64,000 nucleotides of DNA from Leptasterias polaris (GCA_037783415.1 JAZGTN010000073.1:3100001-3164000), one strand, 5' to 3'; numbered from the stretch's first letter, positions 23,201 to 33,000 are shown. Numbers and translations are program-made. The notes: a model not told the origin generated them from the letters alone.

Positions 23201-26200
23201 GTAGTGGAGGATTGAATGTCGCGGATTTTATCACCAGAGGCAAGAAGCCACCGGAAATTGGTCCCCACAGTATTTCGCAACTGGGTCCAGAATTTTTACA
23301 GTTACCTGCAGAGCGATGGCCAATTGAGCAGACTTGTTATGATGGAAGTCTGCCTGAACGTGTCAAGGTGGTGATGATTGCCGCTACTAAGGAAATTGAT
23401 TCTTTATCAAGAAGAATTGATGTGAATAAGTACAGTAATTACATCAGACTTCTCAGAGTTACGGCAAGAGTCCTCGCCATGTTTGCAGACAAGACCCTCT
23501 CGAGTGCAGCCAAGATACTTGATGCAAGAGATATTCAGAGAGCAGAATTGTTCTGGATTCGGGAGTCGCAGAAACCTCTGATGAAGTTATTCAATGAAGA
23601 TAGAGGAGCGTTCCACAAGCGGTATGCCAGTCTGGGTCCAAAGATTCGCCATGATGGAATCATTGTTGTTGGAGCACGTGCCGACAAACATGTGCACTTC
23701 AGCTACAATGAACAAGAGATACCCCTCCTACCCTATCAAGATGGATTTACCAAACTGTATGCGGTTTATGTACACAATCGAGGCCACCCCGGAGTACAAA
23801 CCACAGTGTCAAAAATCCGTTCCAAGTATTGGGTAATCAACTTAAACAAGATGGTGAAGGGCATCAGACATCACTGCGTACCATGCAGAAGACAAGAACG
23901 CGACATGAGTGGCCAAGTGATGGGACAGCTACCGATTGAGCGGCTCAAACCCTCTCCACCTTGGACCTACGTGGGTGTGGATCTCTTCGGGCCTTTTGTC
24001 ACTCGTGGTGAAGTAAATAAGAGATCAAGAGGAAAGGCTTATGGTGTAGTCTTCAATTGTTTCACTACCCGAGCAGTTCACATAGATCTTGCGGTTGACT
24101 ACAGCACAGCTGGGTTCATGCAGGTTCTCCGGAGATTTGTGTCCATCAGAGGTTACCCCAGTCAGATGTATAGTGATGGGGGCAGCCAGCTCGTTGCAGC
24201 CTCCAAAGAACTCGGGCAAGCTAGAGAAAGCTGGGATTGGGATAGTCTACGCGAATTTGGAATCGTAAATGGCATGAGTTGGAAGTTTTCCGCAGCAGAC
24301 TCGCCTTGGCAAAATGGAGTAACAGAAGTTCTCATCAAGGGTATCAAGAAAGCCATCTGTCACGCCATTGGAGACCAGGTCCTTCAGTTCCATGAGCTGC
24401 AGACTGTATGTTATGAGGTTGCTAATTTGGTGAATGAGAGACCCATTGGGCGACACCCCAGCGATCCAGAGGACGGTACCTATCTTTGCCCTAATAACTT
24501 GCTGCTGGGACGTGCTACATCAAGAATACCAAGTGGACCGTGGAAAGACACAAGCAATCCCAGACATAGAGTGGAGTTTATCCAAAACGTGATCAAGGCA
24601 TTCTGGATTAAGTGGACGAGGGATTACTTCCCGTCACTGATTATCCGGCAGAAGTGGCATCACGAAAAGCGGAATATGCAGATAGGCGATGTGGTGCTAG
24701 TCCAGGATAGCAATGCCATTCGTGGTAAATGGAGGATGGGGTTGGTAAATGAAGTGTACCCAGACGAGAAAGGAAATGTGAGGAATGTCCAGGTAAAGTT
24801 GAAGAATGCGGAGTCTGATCAGCGTCACAGTGTGAACTATACTCTAATTCAGAGAGCGGTTCAGCGGTTGATTGTCCTTGTACCATTTGACCAGGAGACT
24901 GATTAGACTGGAGTCTACATGAATTGGACTTTTTGGTGGTGGGAGTGTAAGATTTAAGGATAAACTTATTTTAATTATTCAAATAAACATTTGAACAGCG
25001 CCCTCAGTTTTTGCTATCGGTCAACTTCATCCTAGATTGGTACCCATTTTTCAAATAGTACATTGCATTTATATGTGGGTTTGGGTGCCAGATTGTGTTC
25101 TACCATGTTGCAGATTGAGCTAGTGCTTGAAAGATGGGCTGAAGTTTGTTGAAGTTTTCTTTGATTTTCACCATGATGTTTAACCAATATTAGAAATGAA
25201 TTGCAGATATAAGTAGATAAACATCTAGAGACTGCAATTATTTCTTCCTTGTGACCAACGGACTTAAGATTACCTGTGATTTTTCAGTTAAATTGGACGC
25301 CAAACAGTGTAAGTTGAGATTCAATTTGCTTTGCTAAAATTATCTGAAACAGTGAAAGTAAAACTCCAAAGTGTATTCATAATTGTTGCAGTATAGCTTT
25401 ATTCATGTTATTTATTTTCTAAATCTTGTCTTATTTTCTATATGCAGGTTTCAAACCCTGATCCAAATTTGATGTAACAGAACCATTGATCAGTTACAAA
25501 TAAAGGAGTTGGAGACAGTTTAAAATCAATTTTGCGGAGTGACACAGGCTAATTCTTACATTTCCCCACGCAAATACACCACAGATCACTTGGGTGATAG
25601 ATCCCCCTACAATCCGTTCAAGTCTACGCTAAAATTGTGTCATATAAACTATGTTTGTTGGGGTTTGTTGGTCTGTTTGTTGTTATTACTTGCATGACCT
25701 CACACCATAAAACTTTGAAACAAAACTAATGTTCGGTAAATGACAGCAACGGCAATTCCAGCAAAATAACAAATAACGAACAGCGACAACGAAGTGTTTT
25801 ATATTTAGGTAGAAAGTAACTCACCTGAACATTTATGTTGATGTCATCAACAAGTCGAAGACGAAGTTCTACTTTATCATCAGCTTGGTGGATGAACACG
25901 CAAGCTATTATACACTTCTTCAAGATGCTTCCGTCCACAGACGATGCTGTAGCTCCAAACCCACAGAAATGATTAACTGAAAATGTTATGGAATCATTGT
26001 CAACAACAGTGATCACGTCCAAACCTTCACTAAGCTCACTGGAACCACCTGAAGATAACTTAGACAAGGAAAACTTGCAGGAGGAAGTTTCCTTTACACA
26101 GTGGGGCATAGTCAAGACGACATCTTTGTCGAAGACGGTGCCTGACGGTCCACAGTGTACAAATGGAGTTGAGAAACTATGCTTGTCAACTGACGAGGTA

Positions 26201-26439
26201 CCGGTGACGAAGATGTAGACTCGTTGCGTTTGTTCCACAGGTATTGCGCCAGGAGGAACGTACAAGTGAACGTGTAGATAGTCAATGGACAAACATCCAC
26301 CGTGGCAGTCTAAAACGGCGGCAGCAAAGTTGGCAATTTGGAAGACTTTACCAACTACATCGATTTCCTTTGCTTTGGCTTGCTCCAACATCAACTCAAA
26401 AGATTTGAGAAAAAAACTAAAATCATGAACAGTGGGTAC
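13796..26439 (-). CDS. ZU5-UPA-Death protein (UNC5/PIDD-like signalling end), four exons, 5' partial
   Basis: Four exons read in order on the minus strand: 26439-25825 (ZU5 and start of UPA), 18219-18070 and 17985-17815 (UPA), and 14206-13796 (Death, stop). Every border has AG/GT signals and every intron is phase 0, so the 449-residue reading is open throughout. ZU5-UPA-Death is the cytoplasmic layout of UNC5 netrin receptors, and related domains occur in PIDD1 and ankyrins; in these proteins the ZU5-UPA block packs against and controls the Death domain. No transmembrane or immunoglobulin exon is seen upstream. The nearest upstream coding DNA is a NACHT-like segment (27.7-29.5 kb), which suggests an intracellular immune-type protein rather than a netrin receptor; that link is inference. 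The intron between ZU5 and UPA holds a complete BEL/Pao element, and the last intron holds Penelope-like and LINE debris. The true start lies upstream and is not resolved. Confidence 0.75.
14215..14410 (+). pseudogene. Non-LTR reverse transcriptase fragment
   Basis: The translated plus strand reads SDLKCGLKQVTQWLTSHKL then ILNVSKTK, the segment that follows the catalytic DD in CR1/Jockey-like LINE reverse transcriptases. It is short, without a start, and carries a disturbed frame at its 3' side, so it is a dead fragment. It lies in the last intron of the ZU5-UPA-Death gene, antisense to it. Confidence 0.65.
14420..15002 (-). pseudogene. Penelope-like element, N-terminal ORF remnant
   Basis: From an ATG at 15002 the minus strand reads MALATDTKCLFRKLRKFKEK and later YRLSRIIPKGLQMKCAPSLG. 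This resembles the Lys/Arg-rich head of the Penelope-like ORF, before the reverse transcriptase. Several stops follow after about 14,690. The neighbouring CTTTCGATCCAAACTG at 15141 followed by CTTCGTCAGAAGC is also typical of such elements. The family call is moderate. Confidence 0.45.
15695..16027 (+). pseudogene. GIY-YIG endonuclease domain of Penelope-like element
   Basis: The 110-residue open frame has YLISCRVCGVQYIGET followed by R..H, the core of the GIY-YIG nuclease found at the C-terminus of Penelope-like reverse transcriptases, where it nicks target DNA. The reverse transcriptase that should precede it is missing, so the copy is incomplete and not expected to be active. The ATG at its start is incidental. 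Confidence 0.75.
16186..16207. repeat. Poly-C tract and following TGTGTTG repeat
   Basis: About 20 C residues lie here, with a (TGTGTTG)n run at about 16316-16348. Both are inside the Penelope-like copy. Confidence 0.8.
16690..17255 (+). mobile_element. Probable LINE 3' UTR and tail
   Basis: The T-rich block ends ATACTGATAAAACTACC then CTGTCTC and an (AATAAATA)n tail, a layout typical of CR1/L2-like LINE 3' ends. No coding remnant was recognised upstream, so the call rests on the tail alone. Confidence 0.35.
17815..17985 (-). CDS. Exon: UPA domain, second part
   Basis: Fifty-seven codons, phase 0 on both sides, acceptor TTTGACAG and donor GTGAGT. The reading FFAKRCSCSEEVCFKARM is the Cys-rich strand region of the UPA domain that precedes the Death domain in UNC5-like proteins. 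Confidence 0.7.
18070..18219 (-). CDS. Exon: UPA domain, first part
   Basis: Fifty codons, phase 0 on both sides, acceptor TATTTACAG and donor GTATGA. It reads EVKIEEWRYGFNLANPISP and so on. It follows the ZU5 exon directly in frame once the BEL-containing intron is removed. Confidence 0.7.
18473..19087 (+). repeat. 5' LTR of BEL/Pao element
   Basis: 615 bp starting TGTAAG and ending CTTACA, preceded by TSD TTTCC. It differs from the 3' LTR at about 18685 (A/T) and near 18905 (A/T). Confidence 0.93.
19136..21074 (+). pseudogene. BEL/Pao gag and protease region, frame-broken
   Basis: An ATG at 19136 opens a 54-codon frame that ends at 19300. The reading then continues in another frame to an in-frame stop at 19533-19535, and resumes from about 19560 as a 504-residue frame ending at 21074. 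The last part contains Cys/His knuckles (CFCCLNRGHRVTDC) typical of BEL gag. After them comes a protease-like LWDGCATSSLVT in which the usual D-S/T-G is not canonical. The product would package the element RNA. Because of the frame change and stop, I regard this copy as defective. Confidence 0.8.
21340..21590 (+). mobile_element. LINE 3' fragment inserted in BEL pol
   Basis: The segment reads GRPRFRWVDGLRRWTG, a motif from the C-terminal tail of some non-LTR elements, and ends in a TTGATTGATTGA tail. It splits the region between the BEL protease and reverse transcriptase. I could not define its target duplication. Confidence 0.55.
21581..22690 (+). pseudogene. BEL/Pao reverse transcriptase segment
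   Basis: The 369-residue frame covers the pol linker (GTHWEAEYPWIKDPRDLPDN) and the reverse transcriptase palm with YVDDILES around 22271. The frame is lost near 22660, and the reading continues in the next frame as the RNase H and integrase part. Catalytic residues are present but the polyprotein is not continuous. Confidence 0.85.
22612..24906 (+). pseudogene. BEL/Pao RNase H and integrase segment
   Basis: A 764-residue frame overlaps the previous one. It begins in the connection domain. RNase H-like VVFSDGSEQAFGAV follows, then an integrase zinc-binding region (GHPGV...HHCVPC) and the catalytic core with D in VDLFGPF, D in YSDGGSQLV and E in NGVTEVLIKG. The stop is at 24906, 39 bp before the 3' LTR. 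The integrase reading is unbroken, unlike gag. Confidence 0.88.
24946..25560 (+). repeat. 3' LTR of BEL/Pao element
   Basis: 615 bp, followed by TSD TTTCC at 25561-25565 and preceded by a purine tract. It is almost identical to the 5' LTR. Confidence 0.93.
25825..26439 (-). CDS. Exon: ZU5 domain and start of UPA
   Basis: A 205-codon exon, phase 0 at both ends, with acceptor TTATTTTTCAG and donor GTGAGT. YLHVHLYVPPGAIPVEQTQ and FVHCGPSGTVFDKDVVLTMP match the two best conserved ZU5 strands (PPGAIP and CGPSG...PV.L..PHC), and HFCGFGA follows as in ZU5 ends. The last ~35 residues (ACVFIHQADDKVELRLRLVD) begin the UPA fold. Confidence 0.85.
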
Positions 26440-26656
26440 CTGAAAAATAAACATAAGTAATTGAATACAAGACTTGATAAATTTGCTGTCATTTTATAAC
26501 ACTTAGAAATCTGAACGAATTTACTTGACTTATTTTAGAATTATTAAGCATGTTTTCTTTTCATTAATCGACAGTTTGTTACATTTAAACTACAAGGAAA
26601 CATTTTGAAATTCTTTATTTATAATTGAAACTGCCTCCTTTAATTAATAACTATGA

Positions 26657-26953
26657 CTAAAGAAAACATTGGTGTCGTCTGAAAATAGAATAAATGATAC
26701 ATTTTTTTACATAAAAATTACATATATCGTTTATGTATAAAAGAACGAGTTTGGACCTAAAATGGAGCCTTGTGGTGCGCCACATTTGATTCAATGCAGA
26801 CTTATTATTTTTCCATTCAACAAACTGTTTCCTGTCACAAATATAGTTCCTGAACCAATCCAGGGCCTTTCCCCTAACACCATACATATCAAGTTTTGAG
26901 AGTAAAATATCGTGGTCAATGGTATCAAATGCCTGGGAAAGGTCCAGGAACAA
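26657..26953 (-). pseudogene. Non-LTR reverse transcriptase fragment
   Basis: FLDLSQAFDTIDHDILLSKL is the conserved block A/B region (D..KAFD.V.H) of CR1/Jockey-like reverse transcriptases, where the D is catalytic. Only about 100 residues remain and the frame decays after LDWFRNYI. It lies between the ZU5 exon and the NACHT-like segment. Confidence 0.8.
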
Positions 26954-27239
26954 ACCAATAGTGTGGTTTGATTTATCTATAGACGAGCTGATTTTAGATG
27001 GTCTGTCTAAGGGTACAATCCGAGGCAGAGGTCACCCTAGGCTGCGTTGGATAGAAGAAAAAAAAAAAATTGGGGGGGGTTTGTATGTGTAGGCCTATAT
27101 TTATTTGTTTATCAATCCATCTTTTCTAGTTTAAATTTGTAACATTTATGTATTTAATTATTTTTTATTTTTTTTTAAGATCAAGATGTTTTTTCCGCCC
27201 TTTCCTGTAATTGACGGTTCGTCCGCTGTTGGTTTGGAC

Positions 27240-27700
27240 AATAAATACACGAATTTAGTACGATGGCCAAGACGGAGTACAAAGGAAGACATGACAAGTT
27301 GGCGAAGGTCATCCACTGGGATTTGTGATCTGCGAAATGGTACAACCACGTTCCGGAGAAAGTTGTGGAAACCTACCAGGTCAAGATCTTCTGAGACTTC
27401 AACATTCAGACTGATCATGTAATATAGAACATAGGCGTCCGGATGTTGTAGTCCTAGACAAGGCAAAGGTCATCTCATTGAAATAGCAGTGCCAGGTCAC
27501 AAAAGGATAGCTTCGAAGGAGGAAGAAAAGATCAAAAAGTACCAAGACCTGGCCAGGGAACTTCGTAACATTTAGCAGGTGAAAGTGAAAATAGTTCCTG
27601 TGGCGGTTGGAGCACTTGGCACCATTTCGAAAAAACTGGGGAAACATATAGATGAAATAGGGACAACTGTGAAGGTAGATCTTTTACAAAACGCAGCGTC
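27240..27700 (+). pseudogene. Non-LTR retrotransposon C-terminal fragment
   Basis: The plus strand reads TEYKGRHDKLAKVIHWDL, PEKVVETYQVKIF, DFNIQTDHV, RRPDVVVLDK, then in another frame IEIAVPGHKRIASKEEEKIK and VPVAVGALGTISKKL. This is the familiar C-terminal tail of a LINE family widespread in aquatic animals. It has stops in place of Trp/Glu codons and at least one frameshift. Its 3' end cuts into the NACHT-like reading on the other strand at about 27,700. Confidence 0.8.
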
Positions 27701-29552
27701 TTGTTACGATTACCTTACAGCATTTAAGCAACTTGAATGAGAGGACATTAACACTGCAGTCTCTTTTTACCTTTACAAGTTTCTCAAATGCGATTTCATC
27801 CGCTCCATAAAGAATGATTATATTTTTATCTGGGTGCTTTTTCATATACTTTTGAAGATTATTCTTTCCAAATTCGGTTTCAGGCATTATATGTGAACAT
27901 ATTTCATCCATAATGTTGACATTATCCTTCATTTTGTTTATTTCCAACAAAAAGACGAGCTTATACTTTGACAGAGGTAACTCTGGCTTTTGTTGAGTCA
28001 CTTGGAGTCACGTGAATATCACTGTGTGTAAAACAGCCCAGTCATAAGCTACCATTTTCAGAAGCGTTGATTTACCGTATCCACTTTCAAAGCTTAACAT
28101 GTCTTTGTATGACTTGAGAATTTTCTTAAACTCTGTTTGGGTTTTATCAATCTCGTGTTTGTCTTCAATATCAGTGTGCATTGCGTGATCTGTTTTTTCC
28201 TCAATGAAACCTGAGTGCAACATGATTGACTGATCAGGTTGGTTCGTTTCTTGCAAAAGTTCTAAACTAACATAAAGTTGATCCATATCAACATCCAGAT
28301 GCTTACGTGTAGGATGTGTGTTCACTTTCCATGTCTCCTTGTACGGAGCCCCTAAAGGGACAGGTAAAAAAAAAAGTTGAAAAGGGGGGAAAAAATATAT
28401 ACATATTTCGTTCCCTCGAAATATTATTTTGTTCCCTCGAAATATTATTTCGTTACCTCGAAATACTAATTCGTTCCCTCGAAATATTATTTCGTTCCCT
28501 CGAAATCATTTCGTTACCTCGAAATCATTTCGTTCCCTCGAAATATTATTTCGTCCCCTCGAAATATTATTTCGTTCCCTCGAAATATTATTTCGTTCCC
28601 TCGAAATATTATTTCGTTCCCTCGAAATATTATTTCGTTCCCTCGAAATATTATTTCGAAGGAACGAAATAGATTATTTCGATCGAACGAATTAATTTAT
28701 TTCGTTCCCTCGAAATCATTTCGTTCCCACGAAATCATTTCGTTACCTCGAAATCATTTCGTTCCCTCGAAATCATTTCGTTCCCTCGAAATCATTTCGT
28801 TCCCTCGAATTATTATTTCGTTACCTCGAAATCCTTTAACTGCTACGGAGTCCATGAAATGCCGTTTCATTTATTTCAGTATGCAAATAATATTGCGTTC
28901 CCTCGAAATAGCATTCCTAGTTGAAAACAAAAAAAAACAACTGTTGCATGCTGCACGTGTTTCTCCATGCAAGATCGGGGTACGATTCGGGCACGGTGTT
29001 CAAGGTGTTCGAGGGAACGAAATGTCATTTCGAGGGAACGAAATACATTTCAATATTGTTTCTCTTACCTGTCTCCTCAATGGCTCATTATTATGGCCTA
29101 ATCTGAATATTATTTGCATACTGAAATAAATGAAACGGCATTTCATGGTCTCCGTAGCAGTTAAAGGATTTCGAGGTAACGAAATAATAATTCGAGGGAA
29201 CGAAATGATTTCGAGGGAACGAAATGATTTCGAGGTAACGAAATGATTTCGTGGGAACGAAATGATTTCGAGGGAACGAAATGATTTCGAGGGAACGAAA
29301 TAAATTAATTCGTTCGATCGAAATGATTTCGAGGTAACGAAATGATTTCGAGGTAACGAAATAATATTTCGAGGGAACGAATTAGTATTTCGAGGGAACG
29401 AAATAATATTTCGAGGGAACGAAATATGTATATATTTTTTCCCCCCTTTTCAACTTTTTTTTTTACCTGTCCCTTTAGGGGCTCCGTATCCTTGTAATGA
29501 CTTACCAAAGTTTTACTGCACGACTCAATGTTGAATGGTAGTTCGGCATCAT
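27695..29552 (-). pseudogene. NACHT-like P-loop segment, disrupted
   Basis: After an acceptor TTTTTTGTTACAG at 29553 the minus strand reads DAELPFNIESCSKTL, is interrupted by a 1.1 kb foldback element (28344-29488), and resumes in the same frame. It contains [19 protein letters not shown], a Walker A with the family-typical AYDWA. An in-frame TGA follows at 28008-28010, then LSKYKLVFLLEINK, NIIILYGADEI (Walker B position, first Asp lost) and CKVIVTRR (sensor-1-like). These are the order and spacing of NACHT/STAND NTPases of NLR-type proteins. The 3' side is truncated by a LINE fragment. With an insertion, a stop and a degenerate Walker B I call it a pseudogene or decaying exon. Alternative splicing around the insertion is possible (see findings). 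Confidence 0.65.
28344..29488. mobile_element. Palindromic foldback element with splice-like termini, inside coding exon
   Basis: The ends read (TA)CGGAGCCCCTAAAGGGACAG and its complement. The octamer TCCTTGTA is present on both sides (28336-28343 and 29489-29496), so the TSD is 8 bp, or 6 bp if TA belongs to the element. Arms consist of about 20 (left) and 11 (right) imperfect units of ATTTCGTTCCCTCGAAAT-type palindromes. An inner pair of arms (CTGCTACGGAG..ATGAAATGCC) surrounds a ~200 bp unique centre. There is no transposase. Next to the termini lie ACAG|GTAAAA and a 10-T tract ending CCCTTTAG|G. Confidence 0.88.
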
Positions 29553-29648
29553 CTGTAACAAAAAAGTTTTTATAAGCGATTACTTGTTGTAGCTCAATTG
29601 GGGTGTGGGGAAGGGTTCTGAGTGGGGGGAGGGGGCTGGAGGAGTGAT

Positions 29649-30001
29649 TTACTTCCCTAATATTATTTGGACCAGATCTATACGGCCGAGCTTGTCAAGC
29701 GCCTTTATCAACCCGCCTTCGGCTTCATTTTGGTTCGTATTTCTTCTCGACCAAGCGAGGAACATTTTGAAGGTTTGTTCTCTCAGGTCACATTTGTTGC
29801 TGTGCTCAAATTCGTCAAACTCTGAAGGTTTAATACCTAAAAAAGTGGCGAGTTGCTTCCAATCTTTTCCAATATTCTCAGCGAGGACTCGTAACTTCTT
29901 CTCATCAATACCTGATGTATCGGTTATTGACTGCTGTTCCGTTGACTGCCTGCTGTGAACTTCGCCAATCTTACTTGCTCCATGGGATGTGTGTGCATAA
30001 C
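29649..30001 (-). CDS. Exon: Death domain (third in order)
   Basis: After acceptor TTCCTTTTAG the frame reads GYAHTSHGASK..., then VLAENIGKDWKQLATFLGI, REQTFKMFLAWSRR and LIKALDKLGRIDLVQII, the six-helix pattern of a Death domain with the central DW..LA. A TAA follows five codons after the last helix. Either this is a terminal exon or a donor lies just before the stop (GGGAA|GTAAAT). Confidence 0.75.
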
Positions 30002-33000
30002 CTAAAAGGAAAATAGCAACCAGTCATTTGGTTTTTATCGTAAAATCTTATTAATAAAACATTATAAGTGGTTTGCAATGGATCCTCTTATAAAGTATTG
30101 CTGAAATAATTCAAATTGAGGCAAAGATGTACACGTCGTTAACAGCTCGACTAGTAAAGTTAAGCCAATGTGCACCAATGTGTGCTCCCTGGGGACAAAC
30201 AGGAGTTACAGAAAGGTGTAATTTAATAATAATAATAATAATAATAATAATACATTTATATAGCGCCAAATCTATTTTTGTAAAATGCTCTAAGGCGCTT
30301 CACAAAAAGGCATAAAAAGTACATAAAGCACAAAGATGATAAGCATTTAAAAAGGTACAAGTAAATTACCAAAAATTACAATTGAAAAATACAAAGATAA
30401 TAAAATCCCACCTAAAACACAAGTCGACAGTAATGACCATAATATAGTTACAGTTAAAACCTAAGAGATTGCTCAAAAGCTTTCTTAAAAAAGTGCGTTT
30501 TAAGTTTAGATTTAAAAAGATTTACAGTCTGCGCTTCTCGAATAGAGACATCCAGGTCATTCCACATTTTAGGGGCAATAGCAGAAAAAGCCCTATCTCC
30601 CATAGTGCATAACCTAGTACTAACACGCTGCAGTCTATTCCTATCACATGAAAGTCTAGTAGTTCTGGAGGAACTAGACGTGTGTAAAAGATCAACAAGA
30701 TACTGGGGCCCAATACCATTAATACATTTAAAAACTAAAAGACACAATTTATATATAATTCTAAATTTGACTGGAAGCCAATGCAGCTTCATTAGCACAG
30801 GAGTAATGTGATCAGATTTTTTCGTGCCTGTGAGAACTCGGGCAGCACAGTTTTGCACACGTTGTAAAGGAACAAGTGAGGTAACTGTTGGACAATGTCA
30901 GCACGGCCGAGTTTGACAAGAGTCTTGATCAACCCGTCTTCAGCCACCTTTTGGTTTGTTTGCTTCTTGGACCAATCACGGAGCATCTGGTAAACCTGTT
31001 CTCTGAGGTCATTTGGATAATCGAGTGGATATGTGTTAATCTGTGCAGCTTTAATGACTAAAGAAGTGGCGAGTTGTTTCCAATCTTGTCCAATATTATC
31101 AGCTACTATCGGAAAAGATTCCAAACCTGATGCAGCGGATGTTGACTGATGCTCCGATGACTTCCTTTTGTTACCTGATCTTAGGGATGTGGGTACATAA
31201 CCTACAAGGATGACAACCAGACAATATGCCTGCTGCAATTTATCTTGTTACAAAGTATTGCTCATATTTTATATTACCTTAATTGGAATGTTTATCTGTA
31301 AAGGTTAGTGCCCGATCAGTGCTGTCTACAGCATTAATTAAGTCCTATTCTTTATCCAATAAATACCAAATAAAACCAACCTGTAAGAGCGTAGTTACCA
31401 TTTACAAGAAACTGAATGACGGACTTTGTTTTGATAAGACAACTTAGTCGAAACAACTAACGGTATAATCTTTTAAAATGGTTTTCAAGTTATACATGGC
31501 TTATACCCCTATCATTATACAGTAGCATTCATTTTTAAAACTGTGATCGAGACAATGAGAGCAATTTTATATGAAATCGAGCCTGAAAAAGACCAACATT
31601 TAAAGGCCTCCTCATGAACCAAAGCACTTCTCAACCATTCCCCCGCTTCTATGTCATCAGCTTGCTTACTCCACCAAGAAACTAACATCTGGAAAGCCTG
31701 CACTTCCGGGTTCATCTCGGCGAGGCGTTCAAAGTTGCCAATCTCTGCTGGTCTGAAATTAAGATTGACTGCGAGTCGCTGCCAGTCGGTGCGGAGGTTT
31801 CCCGCTAAAGTCTGTAGGAATGTCTCGTCAACTGTTCTTCCTGGTTAAAAAATAAAACACTAATGAACAATCTTATATCAGAGGCTTCCTCTTTATCAGG
31901 ACCATTGCAATCATGAGATTGATTTCCTTCTCAAATACTGTTACGTGCAAGGATACGTTAGACTTAATGTCTCAGGAGTCCTCATTTGCTGTCATTCCGG
32001 CAAAAAACCCACACACATTAATTTTTTGAAACAAATAAAAGGGATTCGAATCTTAAAATCCGAGACTACCTTTTCCATCTTATGAACTTGTATATTCAGG
32101 AAGTTATACGAAGATAAACTAAAGCCTTTAACAGTCGTTCAGGTTAATACCTGATTTTATTTTTACCGGAAATTGTCTCCAGTCAGTCATTTTTAATATA
32201 GGCTAGCTCCTAATAAACAAACGATGATAATTGATTGTAGGATAGAAAAATGTTGATCAACCGACCAATTAACCTTCATACAATTATTTTTCAAATTTGC
32301 ATAATTAGTGTCATACACTATTCAAACTGTATTTATGTATGGTTTGGAGCTCAATAAGGGGCATAGTGGTACCCCAACTCCCAACCCCACCCAGGCCCCT
32401 ATTGTGTCTTCATTGTGTGCTTTGAATCTCAGGAATTCTTTAGAGGTTTTATGGGAGTTCACTTCTGTACACGAGGAGTGTGTTTAAATGGTAACATTTT
32501 ATTATTATTCTTTTTACCCACTGCCCCCATATCGAGCATGGTATAGTGCCCAGATAACATTCGTACGTTCGGCCAACGTTGGTATCGGGTCAGCAATGTT
32601 GGCGTTGGTATTGTGTCAGCTTTTGGCGTTGGCCCCATGTTGGCACTACGTTGCCATGAACGACATTGGTGTCATGTTTGTTTCTGACGTTGGGCCAATG
32701 TTGGCTCTATGTTGGCAGAATCACATTGATTTTACGTTGGCAATTAACGTTAAGCCAATGTTGGTTTTTAGTGAAAAGACATTATTTGGCATTGTGTTGG
32801 GGTTCTGATGTTGGGCCAATGTAGTTTCTAGGTCGGCATTACCACAATGGTTTTACGTTGGCAATCGATGTTCAGCCAGTTCCGTTGGCCCAACGTTGGT
32901 CCTACGTATAGTGATGCTATCTGGGTGTGTTTTCAACAAAACCAAGGAAGGTCCCACTTTTTACCTCATCGTTTTACAATCTGTCTCCGTTATAAATGTC

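Larger units (their letters stand above)
18473..25560 (+). mobile_element. BEL/Pao LTR retrotransposon, 7.1 kb, TSD TTTCC
   Basis: Two 615 bp direct repeats (TGTAAGATTTAAGG...CTAATTCTTACA) bound the element, and TTTCC stands at both outer borders (18468-18472 and 25561-25565). Between them, in order, are gag with zinc knuckles, a protease-like stretch, reverse transcriptase with YVDD, RNase H and an integrase with HHCC and DDE residues; this order and the motif styles place it in BEL/Pao. A purine-rich tract GGTGGTGGGAG immediately precedes the 3' LTR. The LTRs differ at only two positions that I can find, indicating a young insertion, yet the internal frame is broken several times and interrupted by a LINE fragment. 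It lies antisense in an intron of the ZU5-UPA-Death gene. Confidence 0.93.

Noticed and set aside
27158..27466. Minus-strand 102-residue frame between LINE and ZU5 exon
   Set aside because: It is the antisense of a recognisable LINE C-terminal segment on the plus strand.
28316..28695. Repetitive plus-strand frames encoding RSLEILF repeats
   Set aside because: They are translations of the palindromic GAAAT/ATTTC units of the foldback element, open in several frames because of the short period.
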